Positions 46,436 through 56,492 are shown, counted from the stretch's first letter. The stretch: 64,000 nt of DNA from AP-15 sp963716115 (GCA_963716115.1 CAVQSZ010000027.1:62001-126000); one strand, 5' to 3'. A program made the numbers and translations. The notes: generated from the sequence alone by a model not told the origin.

Positions 46436-49434
46436 ATGATGCTGCTATCTCGGCTCTCCCCCGACGGCGGCGGGCTGCCGCAACCGGCCGACCCGCGCCG
46501 GCTCGGCCTCGGGCTCGAAGCCTGGGAGGAGGCGTTGGCCGCGGCGAGCGGCGACCCGGAGGCCGAGGCCGCGCGCCGCTGGAGCGCGACGCCGCCCGGC
46601 CGGCGCCTGCTCGCGGCGATTTTCGGCAACAGCCCGTTTCTCGGCGACGTCGCGCTGCGCGAGCGGCCCTTTCTGACCCGCCTGGTCGAGGCCGGCCCCG
46701 ATCCGCTGCTCGCCGAGACCGTCGCGGCCGTCGAAGCGCCGCAGGATCCGGGCGAAGACATCGAGGCTCTGATGCGCCGGCTGCGAATCGCCAGGCGCCG
46801 GGTCGCGCTGCTCGCCGCCGTGGCCGAGCTCGCCGGGGTCTGGTCGCTCGAAGAGCAGACCGCCGCGCTGAGCCGCTTTGCCGACGCGGCGCTGGGCGCG
46901 GCGCTGCGCCATCTGCTGCGCCAGGCGGCGCGCGGCGGCGCGATCGAGCTCGCCGATGCGCAAGAGCCCGAGCGCGACAGCGGGCTCATTGTCCTCGGCA
47001 TGGGCAAGCTCGGCGGCGGCGAGCTCAATTACTCGAGCGATATCGACCTGATCCTTCTGTTCGATGCGGCAAAGGCGCGGGTGGCCGCGCGGGCCGGCGC
47101 GCAACCCTTCTTCGTCCGCCTCGCCCGCGACCTGGTGCGCATTCTCGACGAACGCACCGGCGATGGCTACGTCTTCCGCACCGATTTGCGGCTGCGGCCG
47201 GACCCGGCCTCGACCCCGCTGGCGATGTCGGTCGCCGCCGCGCTGACCTATTACGAGAGCGTCGGCCAGAACTGGGAGCGGGCCGCGCTGATCAAGGCCC
47301 GCCCCGTGGCCGGCGACCGCGCCGCCGCCGACTGGTTTCTGCGCGAATTGCAGCCCTTCATCTGGCGCAAGAACCTCGATTTCGCGGCGATCTCGGACAT
47401 CCACTCGATCAAGCGCCAGATCAACGCGCATCGCGGCGGCGGCCGGATCGCGATCGAAGGCCACGACATCAAGCTCGGCCGCGGCGGCATCCGCGAGATC
47501 GAGTTCTTCGCCCAGACCCAGCAATTGATCTGGGGCGGGCGGGCGCCGGAATTGCGCGTCGGGCCGACCTGCGAGGCGCTGCGCCGCCTTGCCGAGCTCG
47601 GCCGCATCGATCGGGCGACGGCGGCGGCGCTGACCGACGATTATCGCTTCCTGCGCCGCCTCGAGCACCGGCTGCAGATGGTCGACGACGCGCAGACCCA
47701 CGCCCTGCCGGCGGACCGCGCCGGCGTCGCGCGGATCGGGGTGTTCCTCGGCTACCCGCAGGCCGACGCCTTTGTCGCCGACCTCGGCCGCCACCTGGCC
47801 TCGGTCGAGCGGCACTACGCGCGAGCTGTTCGAGCAGGCCCCGAGCCTCTCCGGCCCCGGCAGCCTGGTCTTCACCGGGGTCGAGGACGATCCCGACACC
47901 TTGCGCACCCTGAAGGGGCTCGGCTTTGCCGAGCCCTCGGCGGTCGCGGCGCTGGTGCGCGGCTGGCACCATGGACGGCTGCGGGCGACGCGCAGCCAGC
48001 GGGCGCGCGAGATCCTGACCGAGCTGGTCCCCGAGCTGCTGCGCACCTTCGGCGCGACCTCGCACCCGGACGCGGCGTTGCGGCGCTTCGATCAGTTCCT
48101 GTCGCGCCTGCCGGCCGGGGTGCAGCTGTTCTCGCTGTTCCACGCCAATCCCGCCCTCCTGGCGCTGGTCGCCGAGATCATGGCCGGCGCGCCGCGCCTG
48201 GCCGACCAGCTGGCGCAGCGCCCGGCGCTGCTCGACGCGGTGCTGACCGAGGGCTTTTTCGCGGCCGCCGCCGGACCGCGCCGAGCTCGCCGCCGATCTC
48301 GACCGGGCGCTGGCCCATGCGCGCGATTACGAGGACGCGCTCGACGCATTGCGGCGCTGGGCCGGCGACCGCCGGTTCCAGATCGGCGTCCAGCTCTTGC
48401 GCCGCGGGCTCGACGGCGCGCAGGCCGGCGCGGCGCTCGCCGACATCGCGGAAACGGTGCTGGCGGCGCTGGTCCCGGTGGCCGAGGCCGAGCTCGCGCG
48501 GCGGCACGGGCGGGTCGCGGGCGGCGCCCTGGCGGTGATCGGGATGGGCCGCCTCGGCAGCCGCGAGATGACCCTCGCCTCCGACCTCGACCTGATCGTG
48601 ATCTATGACGCGCCGGCCGCGAGCGACATGTCCGACGGCCCCCACCCGCTCGCCGTCAGCGCCTATTACGCGCGGCTGAGCCAGCGGCTGATCGCCGCGG
48701 TGACCGCGCCGACCGCCGAGGGCCCGCTCTACCCGGTCGACATGCGGCTGCGGCCGTCGGGCGCGGCGGGGCCGATCGCCTCGAGCTTCGCCGCCTTCGC
48801 CCGCTACCAGCGCGAAGCCGCCTGGACCTGGGAGCACATGGCGCTGACCCGGGCGCGCCCGGTCGCCGGCGACATCGGCTTGCGGCGCCGGATCGGCGAG
48901 ACGATCGAGGCGGTGCTGCGCGCGCCGCGCGACCCGGCCCGGCTGGTGATCGACGTCGCCGACATGCGCCGGCGGATCGCCGAGGAGCGCCCGCGCCCCT
49001 CGCCCTGGGATCTGAAGAACCGGCCGGGCGGCCTGATCGACCTCGAGTTCATCGCGCAGTTCCTGATGCTGCGCGAGGCCGCGACGAGGCCGCGCCTGCT
49101 GCGTCGCGGGACGACCGACGCGCTGCGGGCGCTGGGCGAAGCCGGGGTTCTGCCGCGGCCGGCGCAGGACGAGCTGGTCGCGGCCGCGGCGCTGCTGCGC
49201 CATGTGCAGGCGCTGCTGACCCTGCTCGGCGACGGGCCGCCCGAAGGGGGCGCCTTCAGCGAGCCCGACGCCGCCACCCTGGCGCGCTGCGCCGGTGCTG
49301 TTGACTTCGCCCGGCTCGACGCGGATATCACCACCGCCGCCGCGCGCGTGCGCCGCTGGTACGAGCGCCTGATCGAGGAGCCGGCGCGGCGCGCCGCGCA
49401 AACGGCGGCCGGGAAGACAGGAGAAGACCGATGA
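46436..49434 (+). CDS. glnE: Glutamine synthetase adenylyltransferase GlnE (two frameshifts)
   Basis: GlnE adenylylates and deadenylylates glutamine synthetase under PII control. Both catalytic domains are visible: LIVLGMGKLGGGELNYSSDI with GYVFRTDLRLRPD in the N-terminal domain, and LAVIGMGRLGSREMTLASDL with YPVDMRLRPSGAAG in the C-terminal domain. The linker region holds GRGGIREIEFFAQ. The frame moves by +1 near 47822 (GCGCGAGCTG) and again near 48283 (GCCGGACCG), each repairable by one base or one lost GC pair. All domains survive, so the breaks are probably assembly errors. The stop overlaps the Bcp start by four bases. Confidence 0.9.
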
Positions 49435-49895
49435 GCGTCGAGCTCGGCGACAAGGCCCCCGATTTCACATTGCCCACCGACGGCGGCGGCGAGGTCACGC
49501 TGTCGAAGCTGCACGGCAAGAAGGTGGTGCTCTATTTCTATCCGAAGGACGACACCTCGGGCTGCACCGCCGAGGCCTGCGGCTTCCGCGATTCGTTTCC
49601 CGATTACGGCGGGGCCGACGCGGTGGTGATCGGGGTCTCGAAGGACAGCGTCGCCTCGCACGACAAGTTCAAGAAAAAGCACGAGCTGCCGTTCATCCTC
49701 GCCTCCGACGCCGGCGCCGAGGCGTGCGAGAAATACGGCGTCTGGGTCGAGAAGAGCATGTACGGGCGCAAATACATGGGGATCGAGCGCGCGACCTATC
49801 TGATCGACGGGGAAGGGGTGGTGCGCGGCCTCTGGCGCAAGGTGCGGGTGCCGGGCCACGTCGCCGAAGTGCTGAAGGCGGCGCGCGCCCTCTGA
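49431..49895 (+). CDS. bcp: Thioredoxin-dependent peroxiredoxin Bcp
   Basis: The 154-residue protein is a Bcp/PrxQ peroxiredoxin that reduces peroxides with thioredoxin. The peroxidatic Cys45 and resolving Cys50 are in YFYPKDDTSGCTAEACGFRD. Preceding residues APDFTLPTDGGGEVTLS and the later RATYLIDGEGVVRGLWRKV complete the fold. It overlaps the glnE stop by four bases and precedes the DUF455 gene by another stop-start overlap, so glnE, bcp and DUF455 form one operon. Confidence 0.92.
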   Translation: MSVELGDKAPDFTLPTDGGGEVTLSKLHGKKVVLYFYPKDDTSGCTAEACGFRDSFPDYGGADAVVIGVSKDSVASHDKFKKKHELPFILASDAGAEACEKYGVWVEKSMYGRKYMGIERATYLIDGEGVVRGLWRKVRVPGHVAEVLKAARAL

Positions 49896-50683
49896 CCCTC
49901 GCCCGCGGCGCAGTCGCAGTCCTGTCAACCGCCGACCCTGCGCAAAAGGCGGCGGCGAGCCGGGCGCTGGCCGCGGCCTGGGCCGCCGGCGAAATCGAGG
50001 TCGGCCGGGCCGCGCCGCCGCCGCGCCCGGCCCGGCCGCCGCGCCCGCTGCTGCGCCCGCCCAACGAGATGCCGAAGCGCCGGGCTTTCGGCGCGCCGGC
50101 GGGGCGGCTCGCGCTCCTGCACGCCCTCGCCCATATCGAGCTCAACGCCATCGACCTCGCCTGGGATATCGTGGCCCGGTTTTCCGGCGAGGGGCTGGCG
50201 CGCGAATTCTACGGCGACTGGGCCGGCGTCGCCGCCGAGGAGGCGCTGCATTTCGAGCTGCTGGCCGCGCGGCTCGGCGATTTCGCCGCCGCCTACGGCG
50301 ATCTTCCGGCGCATGACGGGCTGTGGGAGGCGGCGGCGGCGACCGCCGACGACCTCGTGGCGCGCCTCGCCGTCGTGCCGCTGGTGCTCGAGGCGCGCGG
50401 GCTCGACGTGACGCCGAGGATGGCGGCCCGCCTCGACCGCGCCGGCGATGCGCCGAGCGCCGCCATCCTGCGTCGCATTTATCGCGACGAGATCGGCCAC
50501 GTCGCGGTCGGGGCGCGCTGGTTCGAGCAGGTCTGCCGCGAGCGCGGGCTGATCCCCGAGGACGCCTTCAAGGACCGGGTCCGCCGCTGCTTCAAGGGCG
50601 AGCTCAAGCCGCCCTTCAACCACGAGGCGCGCGCCGCCGCCGGCCTTCCCGTCGCTTATTATGCGCCGGCTCGATTAGGCTAG
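49892..50683 (+). CDS. DUF455 ferritin-like protein
   Basis: The 263-residue protein has the DUF455 ferritin-like core: RLALLHALAHIELNAIDLAW, FYGDWAGVAAEEALHFELLA and LRRIYRDEIGHVAVGARWFE, supplying the repeated Glu/His di-metal ligands. Its function is not established. The first frame-compatible codon that fits the family N-terminus (TLARGAVAVLSTADPAQKAA) is a CTG at 49892, overlapping the Bcp stop as CTGA, where an ATGA overlap would be expected. Either CTG initiates through coupling or one base has been misread. No other good start is present. Confidence 0.78.
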   Translation: MTLARGAVAVLSTADPAQKAAASRALAAAWAAGEIEVGRAAPPPRPARPPRPLLRPPNEMPKRRAFGAPAGRLALLHALAHIELNAIDLAWDIVARFSGEGLAREFYGDWAGVAAEEALHFELLAARLGDFAAAYGDLPAHDGLWEAAAATADDLVARLAVVPLVLEARGLDVTPRMAARLDRAGDAPSAAILRRIYRDEIGHVAVGARWFEQVCRERGLIPEDAFKDRVRRCFKGELKPPFNHEARAAAGLPVAYYAPARLG

Positions 50684-50809
50684 GTTATTCGCATAAAGCA
50701 AAGACCGTCGCGGCCGGCATCGGATATTGGTGGGCGCAAAATCGGGTTCGCCGCGTCGTCCCGCCGCGGGCCGACGGCGAACCAAGGGAGAGCAAGGGGG
50801 CTGCGCGTC

Positions 50810-50938
50810 ATGTTGGAGCCGCTGGAGCGGCAGGCCAGGCTGATCTTAAACCGGCGGAAGATCATGATCGCCGCGGTCCTCCACGACATGCGCGATTGCT
50901 TCGGCCGACGCCCGCGCTCCGCCCGATCGATGGGATGA
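50810..50938 (+). CDS. Possible 42-residue small protein
   Basis: The frame reads MLEPLERQARLILNRRKIMI, AAVLHDMRDCFGRRPRS, then ARSMG, ending at 50938, and the next gene starts at 50940. The direct juxtaposition and the charged, helical composition make translation possible, but there is no known family and only a weak ribosome site (GGGAGAGCAAGG at 50786-50797). I mark it as hypothetical. The 126 bases before it (50684-50809) hold no gene. Confidence 0.35.
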   Translation: MLEPLERQARLILNRRKIMIAAVLHDMRDCFGRRPRSARSMG

Positions 50939-50939
50939 C

Positions 50940-51176
50940 ATGAGCAAGCGCAGTCCGCTCGATCGCGCCAGACGGCGATTGCCGTGGCCGCGGCGTCGTC
51001 CGCCGGAGCGGCTCGGCCGCCGCCTCGACCGGGCCGCCTATCGGCTGAACCCGTACCTGCTGGCGGTGGCGATCGGCTTGGCCGTCCTCAACCTGACCTT
51101 CTTCGTGGCGCTGAAGGTGACGCCGACGGGGCCGCGGCCGGGCACGCACATGAGCGCGGCGGGGACCGGCCGATAG
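50940..51176 (+). CDS. Small basic single-pass membrane protein
   Basis: The 78-residue protein has a very basic N-terminus (DRARRRLPWPRRRPPERLGR), a short linker and one membrane helix (YLLAVAIGLAVLNLTFFVAL) followed by a short hydrophilic tail. The positive-inside rule puts the N-terminus in the cytoplasm. No family is recognised. It begins two bases after the previous small frame and faces the convergent Crp/Fnr gene. Confidence 0.55.
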   Translation: MSKRSPLDRARRRLPWPRRRPPERLGRRLDRAAYRLNPYLLAVAIGLAVLNLTFFVALKVTPTGPRPGTHMSAAGTGR

Positions 51177-51318
51177 TTCTCGCTGGTGGTGCGGCCCAAA
51201 CATCAGAGTCCGTGATCCCATGCCTTCCACGGCGAAGGCCGGGACCCATTTCTGCGATGGGCGCCGGCCTTCGCCGGTGTGGTTCACGAGTGGGTCACGA
51301 TCCGTTAGGTGCTGTCCG

Positions 51319-52095
51319 CTAGCAGCAAGCCGCATTGGCCGCGCCGGCGAACAGGTCGGGCATGCGGAACCGGCTCAGATAGGACCGCTCGAAATCCGCC
51401 AGCGCCGAGAGCGCCTCGACATCCTTGATGCTGACCCGGTGCGCCTCGATGCCGACGAGGTCGTCGTCGCGCAGCTGGCGCAGGGTGCGGTTGACGTGCG
51501 GCACGCTGAGGCCGAGCGCGTCGCCGATCAGCTCCTGGGTCAGCGGCATCGGATACGAGCTGTCGTCGGCGAGGCCGATGATCTGGAAGCGGACTAAGAG
51601 CTCGAGCAGGAAATGGGCGACGCGCTCGAGCGCGGTGCGCCGGCCGACATCGGTCAGATGCTCGGTGTAGATCGCGGCCTCGGCGGAGAACGACCAGAAA
51701 ATCGCCGCGGCGAGCCGCGGGCGCTGCTCGATCATCCCGATCAGGGCGCTGAACGGGATTGGCGTCACGACCGCATCGGTCAGCGCGCTGACCGAGTAGA
51801 GCGCGCTCTCGAAAAAACAGGCGGGATAGCCGATAAAGTCGCCGGGGAGCGCGATGTTCAGCACCTGGCGGCGGCCGTCGTGCAGGATCCGGTAGCGGAT
51901 CGCGATGCCGACGTTGATCGCGAAAAGCCCGTCGTATCGCCTTCCCTGGGTAATGATCTCCCGGCCGTGGCGGACCGGGCGGGCGGCGGCTTCGAGATCT
52001 CGCAGCGCCGTCAGCTCGGCGGGCGACAGCGCCGCGAGCCGGCGCAGCCTTCGGATCAGCGGGGTCTCGGCCGCCACCGCCGCCGGCGCGCTCAT
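51319..52095 (-). CDS. Crp/Fnr-family transcription regulator
   Basis: The 258-residue protein has a cyclic-nucleotide-binding-like barrel (PVRHGREIITQGRRYDGLFA, VLNIALPGDFIGYPACFFES), the dimerisation helix (RTALERVAHFLLELLVRF) and a winged helix (LTQELIGDALGLSVPHVNRT, LRQLRDDDLVGI). The barrel lacks the FGE...RSA phosphate cassette, and the recognition helix SVPHVNRTL differs from CRP, so it probably senses something other than cAMP. The ligand is unknown. The start at 52095 overlaps the pyrC stop by four bases (ATGA), so it is co-transcribed with that gene. Confidence 0.82.
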   Translation of the reverse strand: MSAPAAVAAETPLIRRLRRLAALSPAELTALRDLEAAARPVRHGREIITQGRRYDGLFAINVGIAIRYRILHDGRRQVLNIALPGDFIGYPACFFESALYSVSALTDAVVTPIPFSALIGMIEQRPRLAAAIFWSFSAEAAIYTEHLTDVGRRTALERVAHFLLELLVRFQIIGLADDSSYPMPLTQELIGDALGLSVPHVNRTLRQLRDDDLVGIEAHRVSIKDVEALSALADFERSYLSRFRMPDLFAGAANAACC

Positions 52096-53144
52096 GTCGC
52101 CCCTCCCGCAGGCCCGGCGAGCCGCCAGCGCAAGCTCTCGCCGCCGCGGAAGGGAACGACGGCGCGGTCGCCTTCGCCGACCAGCGCCGGGACCGCCAGC
52201 GGCTCGCGCCGCAAGGTGACGCGGGCCTCGTTCGGCGGCAGCCGGTAGAATTGCGGCCCGTTCAGCGCAGCAAAGCCCTCGAGCCGGTCGAGCGCCCCTT
52301 CCTCCTCGAACGCCTCGGCATAGATTTCGAGGGCGCATGGGGCGGTGAAGACGCCGGCGCAGCCGCAGGCGGCCTCCTTGGTCGGGGCGGCATGCGGCGC
52401 GCTGTCGGTGCCGAGAAAGAAATGCGGGTCGCCCGAGGCCGCCGCCCGGCGCAGCGCCAGCCGATGCTTTTCGCGCTTGGCGATCGGCAGACAATAGAGA
52501 TGCGGCCGAATGCCGCCGGCGAAGAGCGCGTTGCGGTTGATCACGAGGTGATGCGCGGTGATCGTCGCCGCCAGGCTCGCGCCGGCCGAGGCGACGTATT
52601 GCGCCGCCTCCTCGGTGGTGATGTGCTCGAAGACGATGCGCAATTCGGGCAGCCGCCGGCGCAGCGGGTCGAGCACGCGGTCGATGAACGCCGCCTCGCG
52701 GTCGAAGATGTCGACCTCCGGGTCGGTGACCTCGCCATGAACGAGGAGCGGCATGCCGAGCCCGGCCATCCGCTCCAGCACCGGCATCACCCGCCCGAGA
52801 TCGCTGACGCCGAAGGCCGAATTGGTCGTCGCATGCGCCGGGTAGAGCTTGACCGCGGCGAAGACGCCCTCCGCCCAGCCGCTTGCGACCTCGCCCGGAT
52901 CGGTCGCGTCGGTCAGATAGCAGGTCATCAGCGGCGTGAAGTCCGCGCCCGGCTGGAGGGCGGCGAGGATCCGCCCGCGATAGCCGCGCGCCGCGGCGAC
53001 ATCGGCCACCGGCGGGACCAGGTTCGGCATCACGATCGCGCGGGCGAACTGGCGCGCGGTGTAGGGCAGCGCCTGCGCCAGCATCGCGCCGTCGCGCAGA
53101 TGGACGTGCCAGTCGTCCGGACGGCGCATCGTTATCGCGTCCAT
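52092..53144 (-). CDS. pyrC: Dihydroorotase
   Basis: The 350-residue type II (PyrC) dihydroorotase cyclises carbamoyl aspartate in pyrimidine synthesis. Zinc and catalytic residues are visible: RPDDWHVHLRDGAMLA (HxH), the carbamylated lysine region FAAVKLYPAHATTNSAFG, LLVHGEVTD, VFEHITTEEA and LGTDSAPHAAPTKE with the catalytic Asp. The length is normal. The Crp/Fnr gene follows with a 4-base overlap. Upstream, 53145-53486 is a 342-base non-coding gap in which I see nothing. Confidence 0.94.
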   Translation of the reverse strand: MDAITMRRPDDWHVHLRDGAMLAQALPYTARQFARAIVMPNLVPPVADVAAARGYRGRILAALQPGADFTPLMTCYLTDATDPGEVASGWAEGVFAAVKLYPAHATTNSAFGVSDLGRVMPVLERMAGLGMPLLVHGEVTDPEVDIFDREAAFIDRVLDPLRRRLPELRIVFEHITTEEAAQYVASAGASLAATITAHHLVINRNALFAGGIRPHLYCLPIAKREKHRLALRRAAASGDPHFFLGTDSAPHAAPTKEAACGCAGVFTAPCALEIYAEAFEEEGALDRLEGFAALNGPQFYRLPPNEARVTLRREPLAVPALVGEGDRAVVPFRGGESLRWRLAGPAGGAT

Positions 53145-53486
53145 TCTTTCCGCCTCCTGCTCCCGCCCTCAGGATAGAGCGGCGGGGGCGGGGAAGAAAC
53201 CGCGCCGTTGCTCGTTGCTCGCGGGAAAAGTCCCGTCGGTATGAACGGGGTCGCACTCGGAGCGGGACCGGCCGGCTTTGATCGCGGGTGCAGGCCACGC
53301 TCGGCTGGCATTCCCGTGGCCATGGGCGCCAAACGAACGGGGGAGCGCCTGATCTTTACCTGTAAAAGCAGGCGGAACAGGGCCCGGCGCGATGCCGCAC
53401 GACCAGACATGCCGGGATTCCGCTTGCGGGGGCCGGGCCGATCGCCGACGATCCGCGCCGACATGGTTTCCGCCGGAGGGCACGGC

Positions 53487-54667
53487 ATGGACGATCTCTA
53501 TTTGCGCAGCGGCATTTTTCTCGCGCCGTTCCACAATCACGACGAGAACCCGACCCTGTCGATCGAGCGCGACCTGGAATTGCTGGAGCATCTCGACCGG
53601 CTCAACTACCACGAGGCCTGGATCGGCGAGCACCATTCGGGCGGGCTTCGAGCTGATCGCCTGCCCGGAGATGTTCATCGCCGCCGCCGCACAGCGCACC
53701 CGGCACATCCGGCTCGGCACCGGCGTCGTCTCGCTCCCTTACCACAACCCGTTCATGCTGGCCGACCGCATGGTCCAGCTCGACCATATGACGCGCGGCC
53801 GGGCGATGCTCGGGGTCGGCCCCGGCGCTCTTGTCCACGACGCGCTGAAGATCGGCATCGACCCCGGCGAGCAGCGCCGGATGATGAACGAGTCGTTCGA
53901 CGTCGTCGTCCGGCTGCTGCATGGCGAGACGGTCACCCGCAAGACCGACTGGTTCAACCTGACCGAGGCGCAATTGCAATTGCGCTCGTACACAAGGCCG
54001 ACGATGGAATTGGCGGTGGCGGCGGCGCGCTCGCCCTCGGGCTCGCTGCTCTCCGGCAAATACGGGGTCGGCATGCTGTCGATCGGCGGCACCAGCCCGA
54101 TGGCGATGGAGCGGCACACCGAGAATTGGGGGCTCTACGAGCAGACCGCGCGCGCCAACGGGCATATCCCCAACCGCAGGGACTGGCGGGTCGTCGGCCT
54201 CTTCCACATCGCCGAGACCCGCGAGCAGGCGCGCGCGAACGTGCAGTTCGGGGTGCAGGCCTTCGCCAATTATTTCCGCGACGTGGCGACCTTTCCGATC
54301 ATCCCGCCCGAGGTCGGCGATCCGGCCCAATGGCTGATCGAGAGCGGCACGGGCTGCATCGGCACCCCCGACGACGCGATCGCCTATGTCGAGCGGCTGG
54401 TCGCCGGCTCCGGCGGCTTTGGCGTGCTTGTGCGAATTGGCGCAGAACTGGGCCGATTGGGACGCGACCAAGAAGCATTACGAGCTGATGGCGCGTTTTG
54501 TGCACCCGCATTTTCAGAAGAGCCGCGAATTTCTGCGCGGCAGCTATGATTTCGCCACCAGCCACCATGTCGACTTCACCGGCCAGGCGAGTGCCGCGAT
54601 TCAGAAGGAGATCGACCGCCACGCCGCCAGCCGGGCCGGCGAGCCCCGGCGCGACGCGGCGGAGTAG
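53487..54667 (+). CDS. LLM class flavin-dependent oxidoreductase (two frameshifts)
   Basis: Pieces in three frames make a normal luciferase-like monooxygenase-type protein of about 393 residues. They are MDDLYLRSGIFLAPFHNHDE with LNYHEAWIGEHHSGG, FELIACPEMFIAAAAQRTRH through SPMAMERHTENWGLYEQTAR to VERLVAGSGGFGVL, and then ELAQNWADWDATKKHYELMA. The extra bases are near 53649 (GGGCTTCGAGC) and 54433 (GTGCTTGTGCG), and removing one base at each restores the family sequence. It resembles alkane/limonene-type flavin monooxygenases. The substrate is unknown. The start follows GGAGGG. Confidence 0.8.
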
Positions 54668-54671
54668 GGGG

Positions 54672-55499
54672 TCAGCGGCGGGCGGCGAGGACGGCGTCGG
54701 CGATTTCGACAAAGCCCCTGCCGCCGCCGCCCTTTGTCACCCAGCGCGGCGGTGTGGCCATTTGATCGGTGAAGCGCGCGACTGTCGCGACGCCGACCGA
54801 ATGCGGGAAAAAGCCGAACATCGGCTCGTCGTTCATCGAATCGCCGACATAGAGGAAGGCGTCGCGCTCCCGCTCGAGGTCGGCCGCGAACAGCGCCGCC
54901 ATGATCCGGCGGGTCATGGCGAGCTTGTCGAAGCCGCCGAGCCAGCCGAGCACCCAGAGCGAGTTGACCACGGTCCGGGCCCCCGCGGCGGCGAGCCGGG
55001 CGGCGATCTCGTCCGCGCCCGGCGGGCCCGGGTTGCGGAAGGCGAGCGTGGCTTGGCGATAGCGCTGGTCGGCCGCCGGCTCGGCGCCGGGGAGATCGGC
55101 CGCGATCTGCGCGGCGAGCTCGACGAGGCGCCGCAGATGGCGTTCGCGCTCCGCCTCGGGTGTCCAGAACCGGCGTTCGGTCTCGCCCGAGGCAGGGTCA
55201 TGGCGAAAGCACAGCCCGCCATTCTCGCCGATCACCGCGTCGACCGGCCACATCCGGCACATCAGGTCGCACCAGCCGGCCGGCGCCGCGGTGACCGGGA
55301 TCAGCTTGAGCCCGGCCTCGTGCAGCCGTTCGAGCGCGTCAAAGGCCGCCGCCGGCAGCCGCGCGCCCTCGGTCAGCGTGTCGTCGACATCGCTCAGCAC
55401 AAAGCGGATGCCCCGGAGCCTGGCGGCCGGGAGGCGGTCGAATGGCTGCAATGCGAATTTCTTTCCCGCGATATCCCTTGCATCCGGGCGCGAGCCCAT
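54672..55499 (-). CDS. HAD-family phosphatase (HAD-IIB type)
   Basis: The 275-residue protein has HAD motif I FVLSDVDDTLTEGA (catalytic Asp pair), motif II with the conserved Thr in LIPVTAAPAGWCD, the VIGENGGLCFRHDP loop common in sugar-phosphate phosphatases such as MPGP and SPP, and motif IV YVGDSMNDEPMFGFFPHSVG. It probably dephosphorylates a phosphorylated sugar or related metabolite. The exact substrate is unknown. The start ATG 55499 gives a short leader before the core. It is convergent with the LLM gene, whose stop is 4 bases away. Confidence 0.84.
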   Translation of the reverse strand: MGSRPDARDIAGKKFALQPFDRLPAARLRGIRFVLSDVDDTLTEGARLPAAAFDALERLHEAGLKLIPVTAAPAGWCDLMCRMWPVDAVIGENGGLCFRHDPASGETERRFWTPEAERERHLRRLVELAAQIAADLPGAEPAADQRYRQATLAFRNPGPPGADEIAARLAAAGARTVVNSLWVLGWLGGFDKLAMTRRIMAALFAADLERERDAFLYVGDSMNDEPMFGFFPHSVGVATVARFTDQMATPPRWVTKGGGGRGFVEIADAVLAARR

Positions 55500-55554
55500 A
55501 TTTACACGCGCGGGGCCGACGGGCGAAAGCCGGGTTCCGGCGGAGGGCCAGCCG

Positions 55555-55899
55555 ATGCAGAGCCAGAACCGGTTGCTCGACGACCTTGCCCGCGTCGCCG
55601 CGGGGGCGATGAGCACCCTTTCCGGGGTCAAGGGCGAGGTCGAGTCGCGGCTGCGCGAGCAGCTGGAGCGGGTGCTCGCCGGCATGGACCTTGTCAGCCG
55701 CGACGAATTCGACGCGGTCAAGGCGATGGCGGCCAAGGCCCGCGCCGAGCAGGAGGATTTGGCGGCGCGGGTCGCGGCGCTCGAATCGCGCCTCGCGGCC
55801 GTGCCGCCGGGGCCGGCCGGTTCCGGCCCGGCCGGCGAAGAGGCGCCGCCGACTCCGAGCGATCCGTCGGAAAGCGGCGGGGGTGAGGGCGGCCATTGA
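55555..55899 (+). CDS. ubiK: UbiK/BMFP-family accessory factor
   Basis: The 114-residue protein matches the UbiK/YqiC family of coiled-coil membrane-fusogenic proteins needed for efficient aerobic ubiquinone biosynthesis. Its core is MQSQNRLLDDLARVAAGAMS, then SGVKGEVESRLREQLERVLA, DLVSRDEFDAVKAMAAKARA and LAARVAALESRLAA. The C-terminal tail is Pro/Gly/Ser-rich. It precedes the YbjN and ProC genes on the same strand, a conserved alphaproteobacterial grouping. Confidence 0.87.
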   Translation: MQSQNRLLDDLARVAAGAMSTLSGVKGEVESRLREQLERVLAGMDLVSRDEFDAVKAMAAKARAEQEDLAARVAALESRLAAVPPGPAGSGPAGEEAPPTPSDPSESGGGEGGH

Positions 55900-55968
55900 C
55901 AGGCGCGGATTGTTGTTCCTACGAGACCATATTTTGATGGCTTCCAACGCTGCCGCGAGGAGCGCCCG

Positions 55969-56475
55969 ATGACCTCCGTCGCCGTCTCCGAACCCTCGCC
56001 GCTTTCCGGCAACCCGATCGATCTGGTCGAGGAGATCGTCATCGCCAACGACTGGGCGCACGACCGCGCCAGCGACGAGGAGCTGGTGGTCGAGATCTCC
56101 GGCCGCTGGTGCGACTACCGGCTCTATTTCGTCTGGCAGGAAGAGATCAGCGCGATGCACTTTTCGTGCGGCTTCGACATGAAGGTGCCGAAGGCCCGCC
56201 GCGCCCCGGTCTACGAGCTCTTGGCGCTGGCCAACGAAAAGCTCTGGCTTGGCCATTTCGACATCTCGGCCGAGGACAACTCGCCGGCTTTTCGCCACGC
56301 GGTGCTGCTGCGCGGGGTGCTGGCCGCAAGCGTCGAGCAGGTCGAGGATCTGGTCGATATTGCGCTCTCCGAATGCGAGCGGTTCTACCCGGCCTTTCAG
56401 CTCGTCGTCTGGGGCGGCAAGTCGCCGGCTCAGGCGATCGAGGCGGCGATGATCGACCCGGTCGGAGAAGCCTGA
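55969..56475 (+). CDS. YbjN-domain protein
   Basis: The 168-residue protein carries a YbjN-type domain: NPIDLVEEIVIANDWAHDRA, SDEELVVEISGRWCDYRLYF, WQEEISAMHFSCGFDMKVPK and LANEKLWLGHFDISAEDNSP. YbjN-domain proteins have been linked to stress and motility regulation or chaperone-like roles, but the biochemical activity is not established. It is cytoplasmic. The gene is 69 bases after ubiK and 17 bases before proC, so the three probably form one transcript. Confidence 0.86.
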   Translation: MTSVAVSEPSPLSGNPIDLVEEIVIANDWAHDRASDEELVVEISGRWCDYRLYFVWQEEISAMHFSCGFDMKVPKARRAPVYELLALANEKLWLGHFDISAEDNSPAFRHAVLLRGVLAASVEQVEDLVDIALSECERFYPAFQLVVWGGKSPAQAIEAAMIDPVGEA

Positions 56476-56492
56476 GGAGGAGGCGGCGCGGC

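Noticed and set aside
44592..46439. 615-codon plus-strand frame opposite the AsmA-like gene
   Set aside because: Shadow frame with no domain signal. The minus-strand protein is well supported.
46436..49434. glnE as a true pseudogene
   Set aside because: Both domains are intact apart from two single frameshifts of the same type seen in other conserved genes, so error is more likely.
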